A DNA stretch of 64,000 bases, from assembly GCF_000300995.1 (NCBI RefSeq), contig NZ_AMRJ01000011.1:43365-107364 (forward strand). The letters run 5' to 3'. Made by a program: the position numbers and the translations under genes. This DNA comes from Alcanivorax hongdengensis A-11-3. Lineage in GTDB: Bacteria > Pseudomonadota > Gammaproteobacteria > Pseudomonadales > Alcanivoracaceae. A model generated the notes under the pieces. The model had not been told where the DNA came from and did not search any database. It was given only the letters and a program-made list of their open reading frames with translations. Below are positions 1 to 8,070 of the stretch, piece by piece (positions within the stretch are counted from its first letter, which is position 1; every line of letters starts with the position of its first letter).

Positions 1-34
1 AATCGGTTCCGACCGGTTCCGTGCCTTAGGGTTC

Positions 35-63
35 CCTAACCATAGCAGTTTTGTATGGTTAGG
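35..63. promoter_or_regulatory. inverted repeat upstream of the epoxide hydrolase gene
   Basis: Perfect 10-bp arms (cctaaccata at 35-44, tatggttagg at 54-63) are separated by 9 bp, about 50 bp before the start codon at 113. The size and place fit an operator for a dimeric regulator. No T-run follows, so it is not a terminator. The cognate regulator is not identifiable; it may lie left of the window. Confidence 0.4.
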
Positions 64-112
64 TAATTAGTTGTACATACCCTTTATCTGACGGAGCTGT
101 CGGACACTAACC

Positions 113-1072
113 ATGGCGTTTATAAGAGAAAGACAACTGTCGGCCAACGGGCTGGATTTTTTTATTGCCGAGGCCGGTGAAACCGGCCAGCCGCTGGTGT
201 TGTGCCTGCATGGCTTTCCCGAGTGCTGGGCATCCTGGCGTTACCAGTTGCCGGTGCTGGCCCAGTCCGGTTATCACGCGGTGGCGCCGGACCTGCGCGG
301 TTATGGATTCACCGGTGGCCCCGTCGAGGTGGAGGCCTACCGACAGAGTCAGCTGGCGGCGGATGTGGCGGCCCTGATCGAGGCTATGGGCCATGAACAG
401 GCCATTGTGATCGGTCATGACTGGGGCAGTGCCCTGACCTGGCAGGTGGCACGCTGTTACCCGGACAAGGTGCGTGCCCTGGTCAGCCTGTCGGTGCCCT
501 ATGGCGGGCCGGCGCCGGTGCCGCCCACCCAGGCCATGCGCAAGCTGTTCGGTGACGGGTTTTTCTACATGCTCTATTTTCAGCAGCCGGATCGGCCCGA
601 GCAGGAGCTGGAGAAGGATGTGGATGACAGCCTGCGACGCATGTTCCATGCCCTGTCGGCGGACGGCATTGGTGATTTTCGGGTCAAGCCGGATGACACC
701 GGCATTCTGCAGGCCATGCCGCGCCCGGAGGTGCAGCCTCGATGGATGCGCGAGGAAGACCTGGCCTACTACGTGGAGCGCTTCCGCCACAGCGGCTTTA
801 CCGGCCCGGTGAACTGGTACCGGGCCATGGATATGTCCTGGGAGGAAAGCCACCAGGACGACAACTGGCAGATCCCCATGCCGGCCCTGTTCCTCGGCGG
901 CATGCAGGACCCGGTTGTGATGTTCAGTCAGAAGGCACTGGAGCGCATGCCCGACTATGTGCCCGATCTGCGTACCGTGATGCTGGATCATTGTGGCCAC
1001 TGGATACAGATGGAGCAGGCAGCGGAAGTGAATCGGGAGATCCTGGCGTTCCTGGAGGAAGTGGATGGCTGA
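113..1072 (+). CDS. alpha/beta-fold epoxide hydrolase-like hydrolase
   Basis: A 319-residue alpha/beta hydrolase of the soluble epoxide hydrolase group. The oxyanion-loop motif HGFPE is at 33-37, and the nucleophile elbow GHDWGS places the nucleophilic Asp at 103. Lid tyrosines that would polarise the epoxide oxygen are probably Tyr155 (in LYFQQP) and Tyr236 (in NWYR). The charge-relay acid is probably Asp266 (GGMQDP) and the base His296 (DHCGHW). An Asp nucleophile with two lid tyrosines favours epoxide hydrolase over esterase; haloalkane dehalogenase is the nearest alternative. No signal peptide is seen, so the enzyme is cytosolic. Its 3' end overlaps the next gene by 8 bp, suggesting co-translation. 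The substrate cannot be told; in a hydrocarbon degrader it could be an alkene- or lipid-derived epoxide. Confidence 0.85.
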   Translation: MAFIRERQLSANGLDFFIAEAGETGQPLVLCLHGFPECWASWRYQLPVLAQSGYHAVAPDLRGYGFTGGPVEVEAYRQSQLAADVAALIEAMGHEQAIVIGHDWGSALTWQVARCYPDKVRALVSLSVPYGGPAPVPPTQAMRKLFGDGFFYMLYFQQPDRPEQELEKDVDDSLRRMFHALSADGIGDFRVKPDDTGILQAMPRPEVQPRWMREEDLAYYVERFRHSGFTGPVNWYRAMDMSWEESHQDDNWQIPMPALFLGGMQDPVVMFSQKALERMPDYVPDLRTVMLDHCGHWIQMEQAAEVNREILAFLEEVDG

Positions 1073-1535
1073 CAGCAATTTCCACAAGGTAGGCGCCTTC
1101 CATCGTGCTTTTTCCCTGCCGCTGGAGTCGCAGCCGGTGGTACCGGACGATCGCACCGTTCGGTTGCGCCTGGCCCTGCTGCTGGAGGAGTTTCATGAGC
1201 TGGCCGAGGCGGTTTGCCAGCAACCGGAATCGGGCCAGCAGGCCTTTCTGGATACCCTGGCGCTGGCCCGCCGGCAACTGGAAACCCTGGCGGACTTTCA
1301 GGTGGATCTGGTGGCAGTGGCCGATGCCCTGACTGATATCAACTATGTCACCTACGGGGCCGGCCATACCTTTGGTATCGATCTCAATGCGACCTGTGAG
1401 GAAGTGCACCGCAGCAACATGAGCAAACTGGGTGCCGATGGCAAACCGGTGAAGGATGCCCGGGGCAAGGTGCTGAAGGGGCCGGACTACCAACCGCCGG
1501 CGCTGGACCGGGTGCTGGCGGCCCAGCAGGACTAG
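1065..1535 (+). CDS. MazG/HisE-like all-alpha nucleotide pyrophosphohydrolase
   Basis: A 156-residue protein of the all-alpha NTP pyrophosphohydrolase superfamily, which hydrolyses nucleotides to monophosphate and pyrophosphate using Mg ions. The metal-binding EExxE motif is EEFHE at 41-45. The second acidic helix has Asp87 and Asp91 (ADALTD), then a conserved-looking segment NYVTYGAGHTFGIDL. The HNKP-like end seen in phage and bacterial relatives is represented by VHRSNMSKLG. It overlaps the epoxide hydrolase by 8 bp. It is a stand-alone domain, not full-length MazG, and is not in a his operon, so a house-cleaning or phosphoribosyl-ATP-like role is uncertain. Confidence 0.75.
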   Translation: MADSNFHKVGAFHRAFSLPLESQPVVPDDRTVRLRLALLLEEFHELAEAVCQQPESGQQAFLDTLALARRQLETLADFQVDLVAVADALTDINYVTYGAGHTFGIDLNATCEEVHRSNMSKLGADGKPVKDARGKVLKGPDYQPPALDRVLAAQQD

Positions 1536-1542
1536 CCGCCCG

Positions 1543-2523
1543 CTAGACCTGCAAGCCCATGCCGTCCGGAAGGGTATCGGTGAGTATCTCGAAGGCGCCC
1601 CCGTGGGCGCTGTGCAATACCCGGTCGGGCTGGCCCTTGAGTCGCAGGGTGGCAGTGACCTGGGCCAGTTTGCTGTTCAGGCAGATTTTGTTGCCGCCAG
1701 GCGGGTTGTAATAGGTCAGGGCGGCGACCCGGTCGTTGCGTGAATGCATGTGGACCGTGAGTCGGGCCTGCCCGCACGCCGTGTTCAGTTGCCAGCGAAA
1801 GGGCTGGTAGTGGGCCCGGGCGGCGAGGGCCTTGAGGGGCCGGTTGAACAGCAGCGTCTGATCCCCCACCCGCAGGGCGGCCACCGTCAGCTTTGGCGTA
1901 TGGATCGGCCCCAACTTGACCTGGGCGGTGGCACACTCGAGAAACACATCCGGGGCATTGTCGAAGCCGGCCACCTGGCCCCAGGCATAGCGGTCGGTAT
2001 GCTGGCTGCCCCAGTTATGGTTTTCGCTGCCGCGCCACTGTTGTAGTGACAGGGTTTCGCCATCCAGGGTCAGGGTGCCATTAACGGCAATTCCCGGTCG
2101 GCTAACCAGAGATTTGGCTTTCGGCAGGCGCTTGTCATACAGCGCCGCGGGCAACAGTAGCAGCGGCGCCTGGCCTTCATCATAGTCCAGTGACCAGGCC
2201 AGATGTTGCTGGCGGTGTTGTAGCTGGCCGGTCAGCTGGCCGGGAATCAGCCGATTGTCGCCAATGCAGATATCCATGCCATCACGGCCGAAGTGGCAGT
2301 CCGCCAGCGGAAATTCTTCCTTGAGGGCGGTGGTCTGGCCCTTCTCCCCGTCGGAATATACCGCCCAGACTTCGCCCAGGGCCGGACGCTCATCAGCGGC
2401 TCGGAACAGGGTGTAGCGAATCCAGATGGCCAGCGGCCGGGACGGGTGATTGGCCCGCACAAACCAGGATTCGTAGTGGCCACCGTGATCACCGGCCTGC
2501 AGGCCGTAATAGGGGATCGTCAC
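1543..2523 (-). CDS. CrtC/AttH-like lipocalin-fold protein
   Basis: A 326-residue protein without a signal peptide. The segment ENHNWGSQHTDRYAWGQVAG, near the middle, resembles the signature of the hydroxyneurosporene synthase (carotenoid 1,2-hydratase)/AttH superfamily, whose members have two lipocalin-like beta domains and bind hydrophobic ligands. It is the last gene of a three-gene minus-strand operon and its start overlaps the preceding stop by 4 bp. No carotenoid genes are nearby, so a carotenoid hydratase role is unlikely. Linkage to a GMC oxidoreductase suggests handling of a lipid or terpenoid substrate, which is inference. It is convergent with the MazG-like gene, with a gap of only 7 bp. 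Confidence 0.6.
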   Translation of the reverse strand: MTIPYYGLQAGDHGGHYESWFVRANHPSRPLAIWIRYTLFRAADERPALGEVWAVYSDGEKGQTTALKEEFPLADCHFGRDGMDICIGDNRLIPGQLTGQLQHRQQHLAWSLDYDEGQAPLLLLPAALYDKRLPKAKSLVSRPGIAVNGTLTLDGETLSLQQWRGSENHNWGSQHTDRYAWGQVAGFDNAPDVFLECATAQVKLGPIHTPKLTVAALRVGDQTLLFNRPLKALAARAHYQPFRWQLNTACGQARLTVHMHSRNDRVAALTYYNPPGGNKICLNSKLAQVTATLRLKGQPDRVLHSAHGGAFEILTDTLPDGMGLQV

Positions 2524-2963
2524 TGCCCGTCTCCATAGGCCTTGTCTTCGCGCACCAGCCGCAGGGCGGTGAACGGGAAGGCCAGCATGCTATCGCGATA
2601 AGCGACCTGCGCCCGGCCCAGTGTCTGGTGGTCGCGGCTGACCGTCAACGGGCAGGTCACCAGGGATTGGAGCAGGCCGCCGCGGCCGTACTGTTTTTGC
2701 CCTTCAACCCGCAGCAGGCCGTGTTCCGGGTGGCGGAAGGTGAGCCAGTAATGTGGCCCGCTCAGGCGGATGGTGAGCTCGCCCTCGCAGGGAAAGTGTT
2801 CGCCGTCCAGGGTCACGGTGCCCTTGAAAAAGCGTGGGGCCGAGAGGGACCACACCCGGGTGGTGAAGGCGCGGATGCGGAAGGCAAAGGCGTGTTCACG
2901 GCTTTCATGGCTGAATTTCAGCCAGCCGCTCATGGCTTCCTTGAGCAGAAGTCCGGTGCTCAT
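2520..2963 (-). CDS. unknown protein coupled to a GMC oxidoreductase
   Basis: A 147-residue protein that I do not recognise. It is rich in beta-strand-like stretches with alternating hydrophobic residues and aromatics and has no signal peptide or membrane segment. It reads as a small beta-sandwich or barrel domain, and the recurring phrase type (FKGTVTLDGEHF, LTIRLSGPHYWLTF) suggests a ligand-binding fold. It overlaps the upstream GMC gene and the downstream CrtC-like gene by 4 bp each (ATGA junctions), implying stoichiometric, coupled translation. It may be a detached domain of the GMC enzyme or a substrate carrier. Confidence 0.7.
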   Translation of the reverse strand: MSTGLLLKEAMSGWLKFSHESREHAFAFRIRAFTTRVWSLSAPRFFKGTVTLDGEHFPCEGELTIRLSGPHYWLTFRHPEHGLLRVEGQKQYGRGGLLQSLVTCPLTVSRDHQTLGRAQVAYRDSMLAFPFTALRLVREDKAYGDGQ

Positions 2964-4888
2964 GGTGTTTCTCCTGAAGCGAGTAGGGAATCGGCCAGCA
3001 GGCCTGCCGCGCGGCTGGCCATGGCCATAATGGTGACCTGGGGATTGGCGCCCAGGCTGGTGGGGACGGCGGCGCCATCCATCACATACAGACCTGGCGT
3101 ATCAAAGACCCGGTGATGCGAGTCACAGACGCCCTCGCTTGCCTTTGCTGCCAGCCGGGCTGTGCCCAGGGGGTGGTAGGCGGTGATCAGAAAATCCCGG
3201 GGCTTGAGCGGGCCGGCCAGGAAGGCGGCCAGCTCCTGTTCATTGTGTAGCCGTTTCATTCCCTGCATCCCAGGTATCAACACCTGTTCGGCCCCGGCCC
3301 GCAGGTACCAGCGCGCCAGGGTCTCGATGCCGCGCAGGAAAAGCGCAAAATCCTGCCGGTTCAGGTGGTAGCGGATCAGTGGCAGGCCCGGGCGGGGGCC
3401 CCGGTGCACACTGCCCTCGGAACTGTCGCGGACCATGAAGCCGAAGTAGGCGGTGTGCGGGTATTGCTCGGTGAAGTGTACCCAGTCACGGCCATAGAGA
3501 TTGTTGAGCAGGCTGTGTCCGGCCAGGGGCACAGTACCGCCTTCAAACATCAGCCCCTGGTCGGCCAGATCGGCCACCCCGAATCCCTGGGGGATGCTGC
3601 GACTGTTGGCTAGATCCTGACCCGCAAACACGGCATTGACCACACCGGCCGGGTGCAGTGTCAGGTGGCGCCCCAGATGACGATTACGGACGCCCTGTTG
3701 GCGCAGGAACAGGGGCGTAAACAGGCTGCCCATGGCTACCACCGTGGCAGAGGCTTTCAGGGTCAGCGTTACGGTGCACCCGTCGGTATTGCGACCGCTG
3801 GCGGTCAGGCCGGTGACCCGGTTGCCCTGCCAGTGCAGGCGCTGTGCCCGGAAACCACAGAACAGAAAGGCGCCGCGCTCAAGAGCTCGGGGGATGTAGC
3901 TGACATTGGTGGACTGCTTGGCATCCGTGGGGCAACCGAACTGGCAAAGCCCCTGGCCATCACAGCCCTCGGCGTTGCGCATCAGCCGGTGGCGCTGCTT
4001 GAAACCGTCGGCGGCGGCCCCCCGGTCGATCAGGTCGCCGATCGGGCCAACGGCGTCGGCGCTGGCCTGCTGCACCTTGAGCATGGCTTCCACATTGTCA
4101 AAATACGGCGCCATGGTCTGGTCGCTGAAGTCGCTCAACCCCTGCTGGCGCCAGCGGGCGAGGATGGCCGGGGGCGTGCGCATGCAGGTGCCGGAGTTGA
4201 TGGTGGTGGTGCCGCCCACGTTGCAGCCCACCGGCACCGGGATGATGGCGTTGCCCAGCGCCACCGTGGCACCCAGGCTGCGGTAGAGCTTGGGGATCAC
4301 CTCGGTGAGCTTGCCGTTGAAATCCCGCCGGTCGTAGTAATCGCCTTCTTCCACGATCACCACCGCCAGGCCTCGGCAGGCCAGTTCGTAGGCGGCCGCG
4401 GCACCACCGGCGCCGGAGCCGATCACTACCACGTCCGCGTCCAGGGTCATGTCTTGCTGGCAGTCGGTGGCGCGGGTGATCTGTTGTTGCCAGCGGAAAG
4501 TTTCAATCTGGGCGGGCAGCTGCACCGGCGGGCGGCATCCGGTGGCGGCCTCGACCTGTTCGTCCAGCACATAGGCGGCCTTGAAGGGCAGGCTCAGCAG
4601 TCGTAGCAGCTTGCCGGAGATGGCGGTATCGGACAGTTGCTGGATAAAGGTGTCACGCGCCTGGTGGCCGGCCCGGTGAAAACGTCGGCCACGGCTGACA
4701 ATATGACGGCCCTCCAGCCACCACAGACCGGCGCGCAGGGCGCGGCGGGCCAGCCGCCGTGATTGCAGCTGTTGATCAAGTTTGCCGAGCAGTGCGGGTA
4801 CGTCCGCCGCCGGCAATCTCTGACCGGCGGGGAACAGGCTGTGGCACAGGGCACTTGCCGTGGCGTCATTGCGAAGGAAATACGTCAT
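2960..4888 (-). CDS. FAD-dependent GMC oxidoreductase (long-chain alcohol/sterol oxidase type)
   Basis: A 642-residue glucose-methanol-choline oxidoreductase. Residues 1-150 are an extra alpha-helical N-terminal region like that of long-chain alcohol oxidases. The FAD dinucleotide-binding motif GSGAGG is at 157-162. A cysteine-rich stretch (CDGQGLCQFGCPTDAK) followed by YIPRALERGA is typical of the fatty alcohol oxidase and cholesterol oxidase-like branch. The catalytic His572 (AYHPLGTAR) and Asn615 (GANPQ) of the C-terminal domain are both present. It probably oxidises a hydrophobic alcohol. It heads a coupled operon with the two genes downstream. Its Shine-Dalgarno sequence is weak. The substrate is unknown; a long-chain or terpenoid alcohol fits an alkane degrader. 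Confidence 0.85.
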   Translation of the reverse strand: MTYFLRNDATASALCHSLFPAGQRLPAADVPALLGKLDQQLQSRRLARRALRAGLWWLEGRHIVSRGRRFHRAGHQARDTFIQQLSDTAISGKLLRLLSLPFKAAYVLDEQVEAATGCRPPVQLPAQIETFRWQQQITRATDCQQDMTLDADVVVIGSGAGGAAAAYELACRGLAVVIVEEGDYYDRRDFNGKLTEVIPKLYRSLGATVALGNAIIPVPVGCNVGGTTTINSGTCMRTPPAILARWRQQGLSDFSDQTMAPYFDNVEAMLKVQQASADAVGPIGDLIDRGAAADGFKQRHRLMRNAEGCDGQGLCQFGCPTDAKQSTNVSYIPRALERGAFLFCGFRAQRLHWQGNRVTGLTASGRNTDGCTVTLTLKASATVVAMGSLFTPLFLRQQGVRNRHLGRHLTLHPAGVVNAVFAGQDLANSRSIPQGFGVADLADQGLMFEGGTVPLAGHSLLNNLYGRDWVHFTEQYPHTAYFGFMVRDSSEGSVHRGPRPGLPLIRYHLNRQDFALFLRGIETLARWYLRAGAEQVLIPGMQGMKRLHNEQELAAFLAGPLKPRDFLITAYHPLGTARLAAKASEGVCDSHHRVFDTPGLYVMDGAAVPTSLGANPQVTIMAMASRAAGLLADSLLASGETP

Positions 4889-5017
4889 GCCGCCAGTCTA
4901 GCGACCTGCAATCCGGGCGCTTGTCTCTAGCTGCAATCGCAGCGGGTATCTACGGCCAAACGGTCCTATTGCTGATCTGCATCAAGGCGGGCAGGGGGCG
5001 GGTGAGCAAAATAGCAA

Positions 5018-5090
5018 CGGGGCCCGAGAGCCCCGCTGCGTATGCTTCCGGAGGTCTCCGGAATCTGGGCCCCGACGGGGCCCTTTTTTT
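5018..5090 (+). terminator. hairpin cluster with a T-run on the plus strand
   Basis: Three consecutive hairpins: 5018-5035 (cggggc/gccccg), about 5046-5063 (ttccgga/tccggaa) and 5067-5083 (gggcccc gac ggggccc) followed by seven T at 5084-5090. The last is a classic intrinsic terminator for plus-strand transcripts, although both neighbours are on the minus strand. For the minus-strand reductase gene ending at 5092 only the hairpins, not the T-run, are in the right order. Confidence 0.6.
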
Positions 5091-5091
5091 A

Positions 5092-7098
5092 TTACCAGTG
5101 GATGCCCTTGAACAACCGGGAGAAGGCGGCCTGCTCGCGGCTGATCTTCTTCGGGGTGCCTTCCTTCTGGCCCATGGCGGCGGCCGAATCCGAGAACAGC
5201 TTGTAACCGGTATTCATGATGGTCTCGGTGACCTTCGGCGTGATGAAGTGCATTACCTGCCCCATGATGCCCAGGTTGGTGGCAATGCGTTTGGGCTGGC
5301 GCACGATAGCGTCGCAGATCATGTCCGCGGCCTGGGCCGGGCTGATGGTCGGCACGTGGTTGTAGATCTTGGTGGGCGCGATCATCGGCGTGCGCACCAG
5401 CGGCATGTTGATGGTGGTAAAGCGAATGCCCTCGTGGGCCAGCTCACTGGCGGCACAGCGGGTAAAGGCATCCAGCGCTGCCTTGGAGGCCACATAGGCG
5501 GAGAAGCGCGGTGCATTGGTCAGTACGCCGATACTGGAGATATTGATCACGTGCCCGCCGCCGTTTTCGATCATGGTCGGCAGCAGGTCCATGATCAGTC
5601 GCAGGGCGCCAAAGTAGTTGAGCTGCATGGTGCGCTCGTAATCATGGAAGCGGTCAAAGGCGTGGGCCACGGAGCGGCGGATGGAGCGCCCGGCGTTGTT
5701 GACCAGTACATCCACCTTGCCGTGATCGGCAAGGACCTGCTTGATCAAGCGATCCACATCCTCAAGGTCCGACACGTCACAGCTATAGGCCTGGGCGGTG
5801 CCGCCCAGCTGTTCGATTTCGTGCAGGGTTTCTTCCAGCTTTTCCGCAGTCCGGGCGATGACCAGCACGGTGGCGCCGGCGCGGGCCAGTTTCAGGGCGC
5901 TGGCCTTGCCGATACCGGAAGTGGCGCCGGTGACCATGACCACCTTGCCGGCCACCCGCTCGGGCAGGGTCGGCAGCGGTTGCAGCTCATCCTTGCGCTC
6001 GCCCCGGTCCGGGTCCAGGTGGTTTTCCCAGAAGTCCCACAGTTGTTGGATGTAGCTTTCCAGATCCGGGACTTCGATGCTGCTGCCTTCCAGGGCTTCA
6101 TGGGCACGACGGTTGTCGTATTCGGTGGGGAAGGTCAGGAACTTGAGCGCGGACGGCGGGATGTCCAGATTCTCCAGGGCGGCATTAAGCACCATCTTGG
6201 GCGTCAGGGCGCTGACCCCTTTCTTGACGAAGCCGGGGACGCTGCCAAACAGGCGATTGTCCAGCTTGACGGGCATGCGCGGTGCCTGGGCGGCGCCGGC
6301 AATGATATCCATGATCTCACCCAGGTTGTAGCTGCGGTCCGCGGTGAGATGGAAGCACTGGCCATCCCGACCGTCCTGGTGAGCAATGTGGTCCAGCGCG
6401 CTGGCGACAAAGTCCACCGGCACCACGTTGAAGTGACCGCCTTCCACACCCACCAGCGGCATCCAGTTGGGCAGGAAGTCCTTCAGTTTCTGGGTGAACT
6501 TGAACAGGTAATAGGGGCCGTCGATCTTGTCCATCTCGCCGGTTTCGGAGTGGCCGACCACCATGGCCGGGCGATAGATGCGCCAGGGCAGCTTGCTTTC
6601 CTGGCGAACCAGCGCTTCGGACTCGTGCTTGGTGAGCAGGTAAGGATCATCCAGACCCTGGGCCTGTTCGAACATGTCCTCGGTGAAGGTGCCATCGTAG
6701 AGGCCGGCGGCGGCGATGGAGGACACATGGTGGAAACAGCCAGCCTTCAGCTTTTCCGCCAGTTTCAGGGTCTGGCGGGTGCCTTCGATATTGGTATAGC
6801 GCTGGGTGTTTTCGTCGGCGGTCAGGTCATAGATGGCGGCCAGGTGAAAGAAATGGTCGATCTGGCCGGCCAGATCATCCTGGTCACGCTTGCTGACACC
6901 CAGCAGCTTTTCATTGATGTCACCGCTAATGGCGACCAGCTGGTCGGGGCTGGCTCCCAGGCGAGTGCGCAGGGCGTCCAGCTTGTACTCCGAGCCCGGA
7001 CGTACCAGGGCAAAGACGCGGGCGTCCTCGCGCTTGAGCAGACGTCCAACCAGAAAACGGCCGATGAAGCCGGTGGCACCAGTAACAAAGTAGTTCAT
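5092..7098 (-). CDS. fatty acyl-CoA reductase, two-domain SDR (wax ester pathway)
   Basis: A 668-residue fusion of two short-chain dehydrogenase domains. The N-terminal extended SDR/NAD-binding-4 type domain has GATGFIG at 7-13. The C-terminal classical SDR domain begins near residue 388 with GATSGIG, and has NNAG and the active-site YVASK. Length, domain order and long identical stretches (such as HHVSSIAAAG, GHSETGEMDK, NAGRSIRRS, ISSIGVLTNAPRFSAYV and the terminal GIHW) match from memory the bacterial fatty acyl-CoA/aldehyde reductase of Marinobacter (Maqu_2220 type). That enzyme reduces acyl-CoA to fatty alcohol with NADPH for wax ester synthesis. The gene is monocistronic and divergent from a TetR-type gene, with operator-like dyads in between, so it is probably regulated by fatty acyl supply. 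The wax ester synthase partner is not in this window. Confidence 0.88.
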   Translation of the reverse strand: MNYFVTGATGFIGRFLVGRLLKREDARVFALVRPGSEYKLDALRTRLGASPDQLVAISGDINEKLLGVSKRDQDDLAGQIDHFFHLAAIYDLTADENTQRYTNIEGTRQTLKLAEKLKAGCFHHVSSIAAAGLYDGTFTEDMFEQAQGLDDPYLLTKHESEALVRQESKLPWRIYRPAMVVGHSETGEMDKIDGPYYLFKFTQKLKDFLPNWMPLVGVEGGHFNVVPVDFVASALDHIAHQDGRDGQCFHLTADRSYNLGEIMDIIAGAAQAPRMPVKLDNRLFGSVPGFVKKGVSALTPKMVLNAALENLDIPPSALKFLTFPTEYDNRRAHEALEGSSIEVPDLESYIQQLWDFWENHLDPDRGERKDELQPLPTLPERVAGKVVMVTGATSGIGKASALKLARAGATVLVIARTAEKLEETLHEIEQLGGTAQAYSCDVSDLEDVDRLIKQVLADHGKVDVLVNNAGRSIRRSVAHAFDRFHDYERTMQLNYFGALRLIMDLLPTMIENGGGHVINISSIGVLTNAPRFSAYVASKAALDAFTRCAASELAHEGIRFTTINMPLVRTPMIAPTKIYNHVPTISPAQAADMICDAIVRQPKRIATNLGIMGQVMHFITPKVTETIMNTGYKLFSDSAAAMGQKEGTPKKISREQAAFSRLFKGIHW

Positions 7099-7214
7099 GT
7101 AAGTCCCCTTGTGTTGCTTCCCTGCCGGGTGTGCCGGTCAGTGCGTTGTAGCGTTCAGCGCAGTGTCAGTATTGATAATGCGCCGGCCAATTGCCAAGGG
7201 CCAGTGGCCTTTGG

Positions 7215-7335
7215 CTAACAGTTGTGAGTTGAATTTTTTACGACTAACAAGTGTTCGTCAAGTTTTTTTGTGTAAACGAGGAGAAAGTTGCCAATAAGCC
7301 CTGCATCGTGGGATTATTTGCCTAACAACTGTTAG
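7215..7335. promoter_or_regulatory. three operator-like dyads between reductase and TetR genes
   Basis: Three similar 14-bp sites with 6-bp half-sites and a 2-bp spacer: ctaacagttgtgag at 7215-7228, ctaacaagtgttcg at 7244-7257 and ctaacaactgttag at 7322-7335. The third is a perfect inverted repeat ending 3 bp before the TetR start codon, which suggests autorepression. The first two lie in the probable promoter region of the divergent acyl-CoA reductase. The form (CTAACA-N2-TGTTAG) is reminiscent of FabR/DesT operators. Confidence 0.6.
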
Positions 7336-7338
7336 TGA

Positions 7339-7977
7339 ATGCATATGACTGAAACCGCCCGCCAACGCCAGAAACGTCAGACCCGCGAGAAAATCCTGCA
7401 GGCGGCCCGCCGTCTCATGCAGGGCGGGCGCGGCCTCGACAGCCTCGGCCTGCGCGAGGTGGCCCGGGAATCCGGGCTGGCTGCCACCTCGCTTTACAAC
7501 CACTTTCCGGATATGGATGCGCTGGGCCTGGCATTGATTGACAGCTGCTGTTTTCGCCTGCGGTCGGCCATGGAGGAGGGCCGGCGCAGCATGATCGAGA
7601 TTGGCTCGGCTCGCGCCATCGAGGAGCTGGTGGCTCGCTTCGTCCGTTACCTGGAAGACAATGGCAACGATTTTCGGGTGCTGGTGCAGCAACGATTGGG
7701 TAGCCATGACCGTTATCGCCTGCGCATTCAGCGCGAGTTGCAGTTGCTGGTCGACGAGCTGGCGGAGGATGTGCGCCAGGCCCTGGCCCACAACCAGCGC
7801 CCGCCGGTACCGGCGGAACTGGAGGCGGAGGCGGCCATTGCCATCATGTTCGGGGTCGGCATCAGCATGCTGGATGTGGCGCCGGCCCAACGGGCGATTC
7901 TGGCGGATCATGCCTGCCAGCAGCTCAAGATGATGGCTCTGGGGGGGCGGGCCATGGCCCAGGGTGTCACGCTTTGA
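7339..7977 (+). CDS. TetR-family regulator, FabR-like
   Basis: A 212-residue TetR-family repressor. The N-terminal helix-turn-helix lies at about residues 17-62 (TREKILQAARRLM, LGLREVARESGLAATSLYNHF). The phrase LREVARESGLAATSLYNHFPDMDALG and the following domain resemble E. coli FabR, which controls unsaturated fatty acid genes by sensing acyl thioesters. The start could also be the Met two codons downstream (7345). It is divergent from the fatty acyl-CoA reductase and its start abuts a perfect dyad, so it probably controls both itself and the reductase. The ligand, probably acyl-CoA, is inferred from family and context. Confidence 0.85.
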   Translation: MHMTETARQRQKRQTREKILQAARRLMQGGRGLDSLGLREVARESGLAATSLYNHFPDMDALGLALIDSCCFRLRSAMEEGRRSMIEIGSARAIEELVARFVRYLEDNGNDFRVLVQQRLGSHDRYRLRIQRELQLLVDELAEDVRQALAHNQRPPVPAELEAEAAIAIMFGVGISMLDVAPAQRAILADHACQQLKMMALGGRAMAQGVTL

Positions 7978-8070
7978 TATGCACAAATGTGACGCAATTG
8001 GTAGGTTTGTGACACTTTCTGGTATACAACAGCAGGCTACATTACCGATGAGTGCCACAGGAGGTGGCAA

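Noticed and set aside
107..1156. Long open frame on the minus strand opposite the epoxide hydrolase
   Set aside because: It is antisense to a gene with full catalytic motifs, is rich in His/Gln/Arg/Gly as mirror frames of high-GC genes are, and has no family resemblance.
4759..7218. 819-residue plus-strand open frame opposite the acyl-CoA reductase
   Set aside because: It is a GC-skew artefact: the composition is Gly/His/Val/Gln-rich and low in complexity, and the minus strand carries an unmistakable two-domain reductase.
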